From positions 3,056,501-3,120,500 of the forward strand of contig NZ_CP013659.2 of the NCBI RefSeq assembly GCF_001465795.2: a DNA stretch of 64,000 bases, read 5' to 3'. Numbering within the stretch: the first letter of the stretch is position 1; the number at the start of each line of letters is the position of its first letter. This document shows, piece after piece, positions 26,492-35,536 of this stretch. The position numbers and the translations under genes are program-made. This stretch comes from Planococcus rifietoensis. GTDB taxonomy: Bacteria > Bacillota > Bacilli > Bacillales_A > Planococcaceae. Under the pieces are notes generated by a model that worked only from the letters and a program-made list of their open reading frames with translations, had not been told where the DNA came from and searched no databases.

Positions 26492-29400
26492 TTAAATCAT
26501 CAAAATCTCCCGAATGTCTTCTTCGCTCATCAACTGCACGGCTTCTGAACCGGATTGGATCATCTCATCCACCAAATCCTGCTTGCGCAGCTGCAGGTCG
26601 TACATCTTCTCTTCAATCGTTCCCTTCGCCACTAAACGCAGCACTTGCACTTCCCGCTTCTGCCCCATCCGGTGCGCACGGTCCGCTGCCTGCTGTTCGA
26701 CGGCCGGGTTCCACCATAGATCATACAAGATGACCGTATCGGCCCCCGTCAAATTGAGTCCGGTGCCCCCCGCTTTCAAGGAAATCAAAAACAGGTTCTC
26801 TTCGCCTTCGTTAAAGCGGTCGCATAATTCTACACGCTCTTTCGGCGGCGTCGAACCATCCAAATAGAAATACGACCTTCCTGAGCGCAACAGCGACTGG
26901 CCGATGATATTGAGCATGCCCGTGAACTGAGAAAACACCAGCACGCGGCGGCCGGTGAGGCGAGCCTCTTCCAAAATCTCCAGCAATTGTTCGAATTTCG
27001 CCGAGCCGCCTTTATAATCTTCTACAAACAACGACGGGTGGCAGCACAATTGCCGCAGGCGCGTGAGTCCCGCAAGGATGCGGATGCGGTTTTTGCGCAT
27101 GCTATTGTCGCGCAGATGCTTTAAGGCTTCGTGACGCAATTCCGCAAGATACGCCGTGTACAGTTTCTTCTGTTCTTCGCGGAGCTCGGAATGTTCGATG
27201 CGCTCGATTTTTTGCGGCACTTCCCCGAGCACTTCCGCTTTTGTCCGGCGCAGCAGGAACGGCCGCACGCGCTTGGCGATATCGGCGTTGCGCAGTTCCG
27301 CAAACTGGCTGCGGTCCGGAAGCAGCGCCGGAAAGACGACGTGGAAAATCGACCACAACTCATCGAGCGAGTTTTCGATTGGTGTCCCGGTAAGCGCGAA
27401 ACGATGCCGTGCGTTCAGCTCTTTCACGGCTTTGGCGGTTTGGGTCGCCGGATTTTTAAAGGCTTGTGCTTCATCGAAGAAAATCGTATGGAAGGCCCAA
27501 TCCTTATACGCTCCCCTATCCATCCGCAGCGCCGGATAGGAAGTGATATAAACATCACCGATCTTGTTCAAGGCTTTGGTCCGCTGTGCTTTCGGGCCGT
27601 CGACGATGACTGTCCGGATCTCCGGTGCAAAGCGCTCGAATTCGGCTTGCCAATTGTACATGAGCGAAGAAGGCGCAACGATCAGCGCCGGTTCGTCGCT
27701 CTTGCGAATGTCTTCCAGCACCGATTGCACGAAAGCGATGCTTTGGACAGTTTTTCCGAGTCCCATCTCATCTGCCAATATGCCGCCGAACCCATATTTC
27801 GCGAGCAGGCGGAACCAGCTGAATCCGCGCTTTTGGTAATCCCTTAAAATGCCTTCAAAATGATCCGGCAATTGTTGTGCCTGCGTCCACGGATGGTGCA
27901 GCTCTTTTAACAAGCGCGCAAATTCCGTCCCGGTCTCCGATAATTCATGCTGCTCGAGGCTCCCGGCAAGCCGCATGCCTTCTAGCAGCGGCACGCGCTG
28001 GACGCGTTCAAAATTCTCTTCATCGATGTTCATGACAGCCAGATATTCCTCAAACGCCGCCATACCCGGAGTTTCAAGCGACATTAACGTACCGTTAGGG
28101 ATTCGGAAATAGCGCTTTTTCTCACGAATGGCGCGAATAATCCCCCGCAATTCTTCTTCCGGTATGCCCCCGAGATCAAAGCGGAACTCCAGCCAATCGG
28201 TCCGGTCTTTCGGCAGATTGACACGGATTTTCGGCCCCGGCAAGGTTTTTTGGATGCGCATTTTCACCGAAGTCGTCGCATAGACCTCAAGCCATTGTTC
28301 CAGCATCGGCACCGTATCGTAAAGGAAATCGTATTCCGCTTCTTCGTCCTGCAGATAGAAACCGCCGTCCGTTTTCGTCAGCCGCCCCGACTCCATCAAG
28401 TCCATGATGGCCCGTTCTTTTTCGAGCTGGCGGAACACACCTGGATACTGACGATAAGTTCCGTCGGGCTCTTCGCACGGATTGATGATGAGCTGGCCAT
28501 AATGAAATTCAAGGCCCGCAAGCAGTCGGCTGCGTACACGGTCGAGATAGAGCTTCGCGCGCAGCGGCGTTTCCCCGATTTTCTCAATCGCGTTTTCAGT
28601 CACGATGACCGGCCCGAGCTTTTCCAGCCCCGGCAAGACGGATTTCATCATATGGGCGACTTGGCTTTCGTCGACCGGCAGCTCCTCGCCTGCCCCTTGC
28701 ATCAATTCCTGCAAGCCTGACAGGCGCTTCATATCGGCTGCGGCCGGCTGGACAATCGCATCTTCCGTCAAGGCGATGCCGTATTTCGGAAAGATTTGAA
28801 GACGCTCCAACCCCCGGACGATCAAGCGGTATCCGCTATCGCCGTGGTCCAGTCGAAATGACACCGGCAGTGTATCCGTTACGTGAAACGGCAGCACTTC
28901 TCCGAGCGGATTCTCGAATTTGGCATGCGTTACTTTGCGCAATAATGGCAATAGGCGCTCCCAATCACTTGCGGAAACGAGCAATTTCCCGTTTTCATAC
29001 GCCTGGGGATTGGTTTTATCGAGCACTTGAAGCAGCTCCAGGACCGGTTGTTCAAGTGCATGGCGACTTGGGTCGTACGGAATCGCTGCGGTCTCCTCGT
29101 ATTGGCCATTCGACAGGGCCGAGACGAAACGCAGGGGATCCCGGACATTTTTCAAGATGGCCGTGCCGCTTCTGAACGTCAGCGCCAATTGCTCTTTGCC
29201 TCCGCTGCGGATGGTTGCTTCGACGTGATACGGCACGCGCCGGTCGAAGCGATGAAGCCGTGCTGAAGGCTTATCGTCATCTTCAAACAAGCCGAACATC
29301 TGCTCAGCGAGCGGGCGCTCCCGCTGGCCAAGTTCTTCTGCTGCAATCATAACCGCTGCAATGTGATGGCAATATGTATGGATGAATCCAACGGGTGGGC

Positions 29401-29605
29401 AGCTGCATTCCGCCTGGATGGTACCGGCTTGTGAACGGGCCAGCTTGACGTGGAATGAGCTGCGCCCTTCAACGGTAGCTGTTATGGACTGGTCATTGGC
29501 TTCTGTGATGTTGACTTTTCCGGCCATTTGAAACGCTCGGCCTTTTTTGTAGGCAGCCTGGCCGCATAATTTGCGGATGTGTTTATCGCTGATCCAAAAT
29601 TCCAT
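26492..29605 (-). CDS. SNF2-family helicase with SWIM zinc finger
   Basis: A 1037-residue Swi2/Snf2 ATPase. An N-terminal SWIM-type finger is seen in CSCPPVGF...YCHHIAAV (about 67-85). The helicase core occupies about the last 480 residues: Walker A ADEMGLGKTVQS, DEAQ box FFDEAQAFKNP, LTGTPIENSLDELW, and motif VI QQAADRAHRMGQKREVQVLR. Bacterial proteins of this layout (YwqA-like) are thought to remodel stalled transcription or repair complexes. AAAGGGG precedes the ATG. Last gene before a long gene-free gap. Confidence 0.92.
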   Translation of the reverse strand: MEFWISDKHIRKLCGQAAYKKGRAFQMAGKVNITEANDQSITATVEGRSSFHVKLARSQAGTIQAECSCPPVGFIHTYCHHIAAVMIAAEELGQRERPLAEQMFGLFEDDDKPSARLHRFDRRVPYHVEATIRSGGKEQLALTFRSGTAILKNVRDPLRFVSALSNGQYEETAAIPYDPSRHALEQPVLELLQVLDKTNPQAYENGKLLVSASDWERLLPLLRKVTHAKFENPLGEVLPFHVTDTLPVSFRLDHGDSGYRLIVRGLERLQIFPKYGIALTEDAIVQPAAADMKRLSGLQELMQGAGEELPVDESQVAHMMKSVLPGLEKLGPVIVTENAIEKIGETPLRAKLYLDRVRSRLLAGLEFHYGQLIINPCEEPDGTYRQYPGVFRQLEKERAIMDLMESGRLTKTDGGFYLQDEEAEYDFLYDTVPMLEQWLEVYATTSVKMRIQKTLPGPKIRVNLPKDRTDWLEFRFDLGGIPEEELRGIIRAIREKKRYFRIPNGTLMSLETPGMAAFEEYLAVMNIDEENFERVQRVPLLEGMRLAGSLEQHELSETGTEFARLLKELHHPWTQAQQLPDHFEGILRDYQKRGFSWFRLLAKYGFGGILADEMGLGKTVQSIAFVQSVLEDIRKSDEPALIVAPSSLMYNWQAEFERFAPEIRTVIVDGPKAQRTKALNKIGDVYITSYPALRMDRGAYKDWAFHTIFFDEAQAFKNPATQTAKAVKELNARHRFALTGTPIENSLDELWSIFHVVFPALLPDRSQFAELRNADIAKRVRPFLLRRTKAEVLGEVPQKIERIEHSELREEQKKLYTAYLAELRHEALKHLRDNSMRKNRIRILAGLTRLRQLCCHPSLFVEDYKGGSAKFEQLLEILEEARLTGRRVLVFSQFTGMLNIIGQSLLRSGRSYFYLDGSTPPKERVELCDRFNEGEENLFLISLKAGGTGLNLTGADTVILYDLWWNPAVEQQAADRAHRMGQKREVQVLRLVAKGTIEEKMYDLQLRKQDLVDEMIQSGSEAVQLMSEEDIREILMI

Positions 29606-29682
29606 AGCGGCCCCTTTCTTCTGCGTGATATTGTCATGCTCTCATTATCCGGCATGCCGCGTTTGTCTTCAAGCGGAGGCGC

Positions 29683-29711
29683 TTTACACAGCAGTGCTTT
29701 CGACTTATAAT
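29683..29711 (+). promoter_or_regulatory. SigA promoter of the SRPBCC-SDR pair
   Basis: TTTACA (29683-29688), 17-base spacer, TATAAT (29706-29711). Confidence 0.65.
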
Positions 29712-29764
29712 AGACTTAATTTTCAGATATTAATTGATAGCTTGATTTCAAGGGGGAGATCGCA

Positions 29765-30214
29765 ATGGCCCGTGCCCATCAAAGCATATTCATTCAAGCG
29801 CCGATCGACGAAGTGTTCCAGTTCGCCAAGAAGCCCGGAAACTGGACGAGTTTCTACAATCATTTATCCAAACCGGAAAAAATCGAAGGCACCGGCGAAG
29901 CAGGCACTGAAGTCGAGACGGTATTTTCCATTGTCGGCTTGCGCTTCCCGGTGACAATCAATGTGGTGCGCTGTGAACGCAGCGGCGAGGAAGGATTTTG
30001 GGAAGGCATCATCACCGGCAGCTTTATCGCCCACCAAAAGAGCCATTACCGCTCGATGGACGGCGGAACGGAAGCGGTCTTCGAACTGGAAATTGATCTG
30101 CCCCACAGTGCATTTGACCGTTTCACTGAGCGGCTCGTCTATGACCGGCTGGAGCGCAACACCCTTCGCCACACGCTTGAAAATCTCAAGGCGGCCTGTG
30201 AATTGGAACGTTAA
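29765..30214 (+). CDS. SRPBCC (START-like) family protein
   Basis: A 149-residue single-domain protein of the polyketide cyclase/START helix-grip fold. It opens HQSIFIQAPIDEVFQFAKKPGNWTSF (strand, then helix) and ends in a long amphipathic helix. Such proteins bind hydrophobic ligands or act on cyclic substrates. AAGGGGGAGA precedes the ATG. It lies 26 bases before an SDR gene in the same transcript, so the two may act on one substrate (inference). Confidence 0.8.
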   Translation: MARAHQSIFIQAPIDEVFQFAKKPGNWTSFYNHLSKPEKIEGTGEAGTEVETVFSIVGLRFPVTINVVRCERSGEEGFWEGIITGSFIAHQKSHYRSMDGGTEAVFELEIDLPHSAFDRFTERLVYDRLERNTLRHTLENLKAACELER

Positions 30215-30240
30215 ATCTATTTGCCGAAAGGATGAATCAC

Positions 30241-30999
30241 ATGAGGTTGGAAGGTAAAGTAGCGATCGTCACCGGGGCCGCTTCGGGCATGGGAAAATCC
30301 ATCGCCGCCCTGTATGCGAAAGAAGGCGCGAAAGTCGTCGTCTCCGATATTAACCAGCACGGGGCCGATGCTGTCGTTGAAGAAATCAAATCCAGCGGCG
30401 GTGAAGCGATCGCCGTCGCCTGCAATGTCGCCAAAGAAGCAGATATCCAAACCTTGGTCGACAGCGCCGTCGCTGAATACGGCACGCTTGATGTCCTGGT
30501 CAATAACGCCGGCATCATGGACAATTTCGAAGCTGCCGCAGACATCGACGACGACAGCTGGGAGCGCATTTTCGCAATCAATACGACCGGCGTCATGCGC
30601 GCCACCCGAAAAGCGCTGAAAGTATTCCTTGAAAAAGGCTCTGGCAATATCATCAATATTGCATCTGCCGGCGGCTTGCAGGGAGCGCGTGCCGGGGCCA
30701 CCTATACCGCATCGAAACATGCTGTCGTCGGCTTCACGAAAAATACCGGTTTTATGTATGCCAATAACGGTATCCGCTGCAACGCGATCGCACCCGGTGG
30801 CGTCGAGACCAACATCGGCTCTACCATGACCCATATCAGCGAATTCGGCATGGGCCGCACGCAACCCGGTATGGCGGTCAACCCGCGCATCGGCAAACCA
30901 GATGAAATTGCCTATGTCGCCTTGTTCCTTGCTTCCGATGAATCAAGCTTCGTCAACGGCACCGTCATCACCGCGGATTCCGGCTGGCTCGCTTATTGA
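30241..30999 (+). CDS. Short-chain dehydrogenase/reductase
   Basis: A 252-residue classical SDR with Rossmann fold. The cofactor motif is TGAASGMGKS (about 12-21), NNAG is at about 87, and the catalytic Ser-Tyr-Lys is IASAGG...YTASKHA (Tyr about 157). The acidic residue at the end of strand 2 (VVSDINQHG) suggests NAD preference. The ATG at 30241 is eight bases from AAAGGA, better than the ATG at 30232. Ends at a perfect hairpin terminator. Confidence 0.9.
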   Translation: MRLEGKVAIVTGAASGMGKSIAALYAKEGAKVVVSDINQHGADAVVEEIKSSGGEAIAVACNVAKEADIQTLVDSAVAEYGTLDVLVNNAGIMDNFEAAADIDDDSWERIFAINTTGVMRATRKALKVFLEKGSGNIINIASAGGLQGARAGATYTASKHAVVGFTKNTGFMYANNGIRCNAIAPGGVETNIGSTMTHISEFGMGRTQPGMAVNPRIGKPDEIAYVALFLASDESSFVNGTVITADSGWLAY

Positions 31000-31007
31000 A
31001 CTAATGG

Positions 31008-31043
31008 AAAACCCGTATGCCGAATTCCGGCATACGGGTTTTT
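31008..31043 (+). terminator. Terminator after the SDR gene
   Basis: Perfect 15-base arms (AAAACCCGTATGCCG and complement) around a short AATTC loop, then TTTTT. Confidence 0.93.
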
Positions 31044-31050
31044 GGACATT

Positions 31051-31166
31051 AAAAAACACCCCGCATAAATGCGGGATGTATCGATAGCTGCGGCGTATCA
31101 GGCCACGCTCCACAACGTGTTCCATAAAGGAATGCCTGTCCGTCTTATGCAGCTTAGCTCATCGCG
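31051..31166 (-). ncRNA. Candidate structured small RNA, about 116 nt
   Basis: Read on the minus strand, a consensus promoter (31173-31201) would start transcription near 31166, exactly where base pairing begins. Pairs: CGAT-AGCT at the 5' end with AGCT-ATCG near 31081-31088; GCTGC with GCAGC; CAGGC with GCCTG; two inner hairpins TTCC/GGAA and CACG/CGTG. A GC-rich stem (31057-31078) followed by six T forms an intrinsic terminator ending near 31051. I do not recognise the family; it is not 5S, tmRNA, SRP RNA or a T-box. A 60-codon ORF across it runs through the terminator and lacks a ribosome site. Confidence 0.6.
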
Positions 31167-31172
31167 TAGTTA

Positions 31173-31201
31173 ACAATAGCCTATGTGCCGCGCACTGTCA
31201 A
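31173..31201 (-). promoter_or_regulatory. SigA promoter of the candidate small RNA
   Basis: On the minus strand TTGACA (31196-31201), 17-base spacer, TATTGT (31173-31178). Confidence 0.65.
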
Positions 31202-31369
31202 CTCCAAAAATCCGAAGCCTCTACCTTCCCTATTAAAACTGACCCCTAAAAATTATTCAGAATTGATACTTTTAACTAGGTCAATTACTTGCTACAGTAG
31301 TTCAAAACTACATGGCATAGCTGGAGGGCCTTGCGCCTGGCGGATGTCCAAGAAAGAAGGAATCGTTTC
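31202..31369 (+). promoter_or_regulatory. Leader region of the ECF S-component gene
   Basis: About 170 bases between the small-RNA promoter and the ECF gene. A weak TTGATA lies at about 31264. A hairpin (GTAGTT/AACTAC, inside GCTA/TAGC) lies near 31288-31322. I could not match TPP, FMN, preQ1, THF or cobalamin riboswitch signatures. Confidence 0.3.
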
Positions 31370-31906
31370 ATGCAAAAAACTACGACTTATTCCAGTTCCA
31401 AAACCTATGATTTGATCATCACTTCGATGCTCATCGCACTTGTTTTTGTGGCGACGATGCTGCTCAATATCCGCCTGCCGATCGCGGCAAATGGCGGGCT
31501 GGTCCACCTCGGCACGACGATGCTGTTCACGGCAGCGCTATTATTCGGCCCGAAAAAAGGCGCCATCGCCGGTGCTGTCGGAATGGGGCTCTTCGATTTA
31601 GTATCAGGCTGGACACTGTGGGCGCCGATCACCATCATCGCACGCGGCTTGCAAGGCTATTTGGTCGGTAAAATCGCTTGGTCGGGCGGACGCGGCGGCG
31701 AAAGCCTCGGCTTCAACATCCTGGCTGCAGCGCTGTCCATTCCGGTCATGGTCGCCATCTACTATATCGGTGAAGCGATCATTTTCAGCAGCTGGATCAT
31801 TCCGGCAGCCTCTATTCCAGGAAACCTCGTACAAAATGCAGTTGGCTTGGCACTCGCCATCCCTGTCGTAGCGGCGTTGAAGAAAACGCCTTACTTCAGA
31901 AATTAA
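31370..31906 (+). CDS. ECF transporter S component
   Basis: A 178-residue substrate-binding membrane subunit of an energy-coupling-factor vitamin importer, with about six helices. The segment RLPIAANGGLVHLGTTML followed by FGPKKGAIAGAVGMGLFDL is typical of the PF07155/HmpT-like group; the N-terminal helix carries the AxxxA-like face that docks with EcfT. The shared EcfA/A'/T module is not in this window. Ligand unknown: pyrimidine or pyridoxine precursors and riboflavin are possible for this group. ATG at 31370 follows AGAAGG. Confidence 0.82.
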   Translation: MQKTTTYSSSKTYDLIITSMLIALVFVATMLLNIRLPIAANGGLVHLGTTMLFTAALLFGPKKGAIAGAVGMGLFDLVSGWTLWAPITIIARGLQGYLVGKIAWSGGRGGESLGFNILAAALSIPVMVAIYYIGEAIIFSSWIIPAASIPGNLVQNAVGLALAIPVVAALKKTPYFRN

Positions 31907-31914
31907 GCACCTAC

Positions 31915-31947
31915 TCCCCCTCCGAAAAATCGGCAGGGGGGGTTCTT
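31915..31947 (+). terminator. Terminator after the ECF gene
   Basis: CCCCCTCCGA (31916-31925) pairs with TCGGCAGGGGG (31930-31940) with one extra base, then GGTTCTTT. Confidence 0.75.
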
Positions 31948-31981
31948 TGGTCTCTTTTGGAACTGGCCACCCAATTAATAC

Positions 31982-32012
31982 AAAAAACCGCTGAGAAACT
32001 CAGCGGTTTTTT
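31982..32012. terminator. Bidirectional terminator, used by mqo
   Basis: Perfect arms AAAAAACCGCTGAG and complement with an AAA loop. Confidence 0.92.
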
Positions 32013-32018
32013 AAACGA

Positions 32019-33548
32019 TTAAATTTGCGGTGTCAAATCTTCCGGCGCGTGATCGGCCGGTTTCACTTCATTCAAGTCCAGCGTTTCGGCTGTATATTTA
32101 TGAACATGTTTTAATAGTTCCTCATTGTCCATCAAGGATTTTCCATAAGACGGAATCATTTCCTTGATTTGCGGCTCCCATTTTTCCTGTTCCTGAGGGA
32201 AGCAGTTGGCAAGCAGCTTCAGCATGACATGTACCGCAGTGGATGCTCCTGGCGATGCGCCAAGCAGCGCGGAAATCGTGCCGTCCGCTGATGTGACGAG
32301 TTCGGTACCGAATTGCAGTGTACCTTTCCCGCCTGCATCGGTATCTTTAATGACCTGAACGCGTTGTCCTGCGACGACGAGTTCCCAGTCATCACTTTTC
32401 GCATTCGGGACGAATTCGCGCAATTCTTCCATGCGCTGTTCTTTCGACTGGATGACTTGCTGAATCAAGTATTGCGTCAAGGACAAGTTTTTCGCTCCGC
32501 CTGACAGCATCGTCAATACATTATTCGGCTTGACGGATGCTACCAAGTCCATATAAGAACCGGTTTTCAGGAACTTCGGCGTAAAGCCTGCGAATGGCCC
32601 GAACAACAAGGATTTCTTGTCGTCGATAAAGCGGGTATCCAAGTGAGGCACGGACATCGGCGGTGCGCCGACTTTCGCTTTTCCGTAAACTTTCGCGTGA
32701 TGCTGTTCGATAACTTCCGGGTTTTTGCAGACCATAAATAGGCCGCTGACCGGGAATCCACCGATATGCTTCGATTCCGGAATGCCTGATTTTTGGAGCA
32801 AGTGGATGCTCGCCCCACCGCCGCCAATAAAGACGAACTTCGCTGTGTGTACGTCGAGTTTGCCGGTCTCCAAGTTTTTAACTTTCAGCAACCAACGGCC
32901 ATCTTTCATTTGTTTCAAATCCTGCACCGCATGGCGGTAGTGGACGTTAACGTCTTCTTTTACGAGACGGTCAAACAGCATGCGCGTCAAAGCGCCGAAG
33001 TTGACGTCCGTGCCCGTATCGATTTTCGTCGCCGCGATCGGCTCGTTGTCTTGGCGGTTCGCCATGATCAACGGCATCCATTCTTTCAGTACTTCCGGGT
33101 CGTCGGAAAATTCCATACCCGTAAAGAGCGGATTTTCAATCATTGCGTCAAAACGTTTTTTCAGGAAACGGATATTGTCTTCGCCTTGCACCATGCTGAT
33201 GTGCGGAAGCGGGCGAATGAAGTCCTCAGGGTTTTTCAACAATCCGGTTTTCACGAGATGGGACCAGAACTGGGCTGACACCTGGAATTGTTCGTTGACG
33301 TCAATGGCTTTGCTGATATCCATCGTGCCGTCCGGTTTTTCTTTCGTATAGTTCAATTCACAAAGGGCTGCGTGGCCAGTACCGGCGTTGTTCCATTCGT
33401 TTGAACTTTCTTCGCCTGGGCTCGACAATTTCTCGAACACATTGATTTTCATGTCTGGAGATAATTCTTTTAAGAGAATCCCCAGCGTCGCACTCATAAT
33501 ACCAGCACCGATTAAGATTACATCTGTATCAGTTTCTCTATTGCTCAT
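32019..33548 (-). CDS. mqo: Malate:quinone oxidoreductase
   Basis: A 509-residue FAD enzyme on the inner membrane face that oxidises malate to oxaloacetate and reduces menaquinone, bypassing NAD-malate dehydrogenase. N-terminal FAD site [15 protein letters not shown]; family motifs [20 protein letters not shown] (about 48-67), [16 protein letters not shown], and [14 protein letters not shown] near 450. AAGGAAGG precedes the ATG. Upstream (33549-33806) the gap has no gene; it holds a TACAAT-like -10 and a TGTGTGACACA palindrome at 33631-33641. Confidence 0.95.
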   Translation of the reverse strand: MSNRETDTDVILIGAGIMSATLGILLKELSPDMKINVFEKLSSPGEESSNEWNNAGTGHAALCELNYTKEKPDGTMDISKAIDVNEQFQVSAQFWSHLVKTGLLKNPEDFIRPLPHISMVQGEDNIRFLKKRFDAMIENPLFTGMEFSDDPEVLKEWMPLIMANRQDNEPIAATKIDTGTDVNFGALTRMLFDRLVKEDVNVHYRHAVQDLKQMKDGRWLLKVKNLETGKLDVHTAKFVFIGGGGASIHLLQKSGIPESKHIGGFPVSGLFMVCKNPEVIEQHHAKVYGKAKVGAPPMSVPHLDTRFIDDKKSLLFGPFAGFTPKFLKTGSYMDLVASVKPNNVLTMLSGGAKNLSLTQYLIQQVIQSKEQRMEELREFVPNAKSDDWELVVAGQRVQVIKDTDAGGKGTLQFGTELVTSADGTISALLGASPGASTAVHVMLKLLANCFPQEQEKWEPQIKEMIPSYGKSLMDNEELLKHVHKYTAETLDLNEVKPADHAPEDLTPQI

Positions 33549-33806
33549 GTATACCTTCCTTTTCTACGCAAGTATTAGCGGCTTTTCGAGTCCACCGCTT
33601 CCGTGTTAAATCCATCATCTATTGTATGCCTGTGTGACACAAAATTTCTACTACTAACGGACAATTATAAACCATTTTGCGTAAGGATTAAAGAAAATAA
33701 GCCTTTTGTGCAAAGCCATAAGATGAAAAAGCAGATTCCTGCACTGAAGGCGCGCAATCCCCCTTCGAACGAGCAGCTTGGTTTATTCCCTAATCTGTAT
33801 CCATGC

Positions 33807-33835
33807 AAAAAGAGACCGTCATTTCGACGGTCTCT
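33807..33835 (-). terminator. Terminator after the small membrane-protein gene
   Basis: AGAGACCGTC (33811-33820) and GACGGTCTCT (33826-33835) with T run on the minus strand. Confidence 0.85.
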
Positions 33836-33860
33836 CCAGAGTCTTCATTGCCATTGAGTT

Positions 33861-34136
33861 TCACCAGCTTGGCTTGGAAGCGAATTTCTTGTAAAGGGCA
33901 AGCAGACACCAGAACAGCAGGGCTGTGGCGAGAAAACTGGCCAGGTACTCGATCGGGGACGGGGAAACGGCATAACCGAATGATACTTCCGACTGCAGCA
34001 CATGCTCATTCGCCCATAACGCTTCGATATTCGGCTGGTACAGCATCGTTTTCGCATATCCGACCGTAAATGTAATAACCCAATACAAAAGATGGACCAT
34101 TATGGCCCCGGCTGCCGCCTGGCATATCAGCTTCAT
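33861..34136 (-). CDS. Small membrane protein, unknown function
   Basis: A 91-residue protein with two predicted membrane helices (about 5-27 and 65-83) joined by an outward or inward loop of about 35 residues. I do not recognise a family. The ATG at 34136 is preferred: GGGGTGA lies six bases upstream; a longer frame to 34157 lacks a site. Single-gene unit ending at a hairpin. Confidence 0.6.
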   Translation of the reverse strand: MKLICQAAAGAIMVHLLYWVITFTVGYAKTMLYQPNIEALWANEHVLQSEVSFGYAVSPSPIEYLASFLATALLFWCLLALYKKFASKPSW

Positions 34137-34218
34137 CCCGCTCACCCCTTTTTCCATATTTTAGCATAAAAATAGAAGTGCGCCTATATAGAATTCCAAC
34201 TGTTCCCAATTTTTTAAT

Positions 34219-34782
34219 TTATGTTCGGTTCGCGCTGTGGAATGGGCAGCTGATTATATGATCGTCGACCATTCCTACTGCCTGAAGAAACGAATAGCTC
34301 GTGACGGGGCCGACGAATTTAAAGCCGCGTTTTTTCAAATCTTTGCTGAGCTTTACCGACAATTCCGATTGGGCGGGAATCTGCCCGTCTGATTGCCATT
34401 CATTGATCACCGCTTTGCCGTCCGTGAAACTCCATAGATACTCGGCGAAACTGGTGAATTCGGATTGAATCTCCTTCACCGCCTGTGCATTCGTGCGCAC
34501 GGATTGGAGCTTGGCACCGTGTTTGATCACGCCGTATTGCTCCTTGATCTCAGCAAGTGCTTCATCCGTTAATGCGGCGCAATAATCTATATCGAAATTG
34601 TGAAAAGCGTCTTTGTAGCTATCGCGTTTTGACAGCACGATCTGCCAGGACAAGCCTGCTTGGGCGCCTTCCAAGCTCAGCATTTCAAATAAATAACGTT
34701 CATCGCGGCTCGGCCGGCACCATTCCTCGTCATGGTAGGCTTGCATCCGTTCGTCGTCTTTTGGCCATTCGCATTGCGCCAT
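34219..34782 (-). CDS. tag: DNA-3-methyladenine glycosylase I
   Basis: A 187-residue Tag-family base-excision enzyme removing 3-methyladenine. The Zn site is formed by Cys4 (MAQCEWPK), His17 (YHDEEWC) and the C-terminal DDHIISCPFH; the substrate pocket has FEMLSLEGAQAGLSWQIVLSKR and KRGFKFVGPVTSYSFLQA. GAAGAGGTG precedes the ATG. Near-family length; no partner genes. Confidence 0.95.
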   Translation of the reverse strand: MAQCEWPKDDERMQAYHDEEWCRPSRDERYLFEMLSLEGAQAGLSWQIVLSKRDSYKDAFHNFDIDYCAALTDEALAEIKEQYGVIKHGAKLQSVRTNAQAVKEIQSEFTSFAEYLWSFTDGKAVINEWQSDGQIPAQSELSVKLSKDLKKRGFKFVGPVTSYSFLQAVGMVDDHIISCPFHSANRT

Positions 34783-34812
34783 TGGAGCACCTCTTCCTGT
34801 TTTTTTATGATG

Positions 34813-34845
34813 AAAAAAAGAAGCGGCAATCCTTCCCGCTTCTTT
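34813..34845 (-). terminator. Terminator after the 66-aa membrane protein gene
   Basis: AAAGAAGCGG and CCGCTTCTTT arms, seven T on the minus strand; overlaps the stop codon. Confidence 0.85.
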
Positions 34846-35044
34846 ACCGATGATCGTCTTCCGGCGTTTCCCGGTCCTCTACTTTGACGCTTTTTACAGG
34901 CGTTTGTTGATTCGGCACATCATCCACTTTATTGGACTTGCTCTTTTTCAGCATCACAAGGATACTGCCGACCAAAAGCCCGGTAATGAGCAGAAAAAGG
35001 CCAAAGATGATGAGCGCCACCGTAATCCCACCAGGCATTTCCAT
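34844..35044 (-). CDS. Small single-pass membrane protein
   Basis: A 66-residue protein with one strongly hydrophobic helix (about 7-31, ITVALIIFGLFLLITGLLVG) and a charged cytoplasmic tail of about 30 residues. AAGGGGG lies eight bases before the ATG, which supports it as a real gene. The next gene upstream has similar size and layout and is 39 bases away, so they form a pair. Function unknown. Confidence 0.65.
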   Translation of the reverse strand: MEMPGGITVALIIFGLFLLITGLLVGSILVMLKKSKSNKVDDVPNQQTPVKSVKVEDRETPEDDHR

Positions 35045-35083
35045 TTTTATTTCCCCCTTTCGCTATCGTTCCTTAGGTTCTTT

Positions 35084-35290
35084 TCATTGTTCATTCTCCA
35101 GTTTTTTAACGCGCAATTCCAGTGCCTTGATGCGCTTTTGCAAATCCGTTTCATCCGACTGCAGCTTTTTGTTCTTGTTGGCCGCTGATTTTACGGCAGC
35201 TATTACCAGCACGATCGCCAAAATGAAAAAGCCCAGAAGGAAGAACGTTGCAATGATATCGCCTATATTGAACATCATCATATTATCCAC
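35084..35290 (-). CDS. Small membrane protein with coiled coil
   Basis: A 68-residue protein: one helix at about 9-33 and then a Lys/Glu-rich coiled coil (LQKRIKALELRVKKLENE). GTG start at 35290 with AAGGGG nine bases upstream. Precedes the 66-residue membrane protein, probably in one transcript. Possibly an oligomeric membrane scaffold; function unknown. Confidence 0.65.
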   Translation of the reverse strand: MDNMMMFNIGDIIATFFLLGFFILAIVLVIAAVKSAANKNKKLQSDETDLQKRIKALELRVKKLENEQ

Positions 35291-35422
35291 AATTCATATC
35301 CCCTTCCAATCATGGTGTAAACTTCTACAAACTTTACAGAAAACCCTTTTATCGCGGCATGCAGTCAATATTAAAAGCCGCTTTCATAAATCCCCTTGAA
35401 ATTAAAATTCATTCAACTCACT

Positions 35423-35461
35423 AAAAAGCCGAAACCTTCTTTTTGAAGGCTTCGGCTTTTT
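35423..35461 (-). terminator. Terminator after the MATE/importer operon
   Basis: AAAAAGCCGAA-CCTTC and GAAGG-TTCGGCTTTT arms around TTTTT. Confidence 0.88.
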
Positions 35462-35536
35462 ATATATTCAGCAATGTGTCTACTGCAGCAGTTCATTTAC
35501 TATACGGCTCGGAAACTTATTGAAATGAAAACCAGC

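Noticed and set aside
30943..31125. 60-codon minus-strand ORF across the candidate small RNA
   Set aside because: It reads through the intrinsic terminators and has no Shine-Dalgarno site, so the RNA interpretation is better supported.
31202..31369. Vitamin riboswitch before the ECF S component
   Set aside because: Compared by eye with TPP, FMN, preQ1, THF and cobalamin signatures without a match; only a small hairpin is seen.
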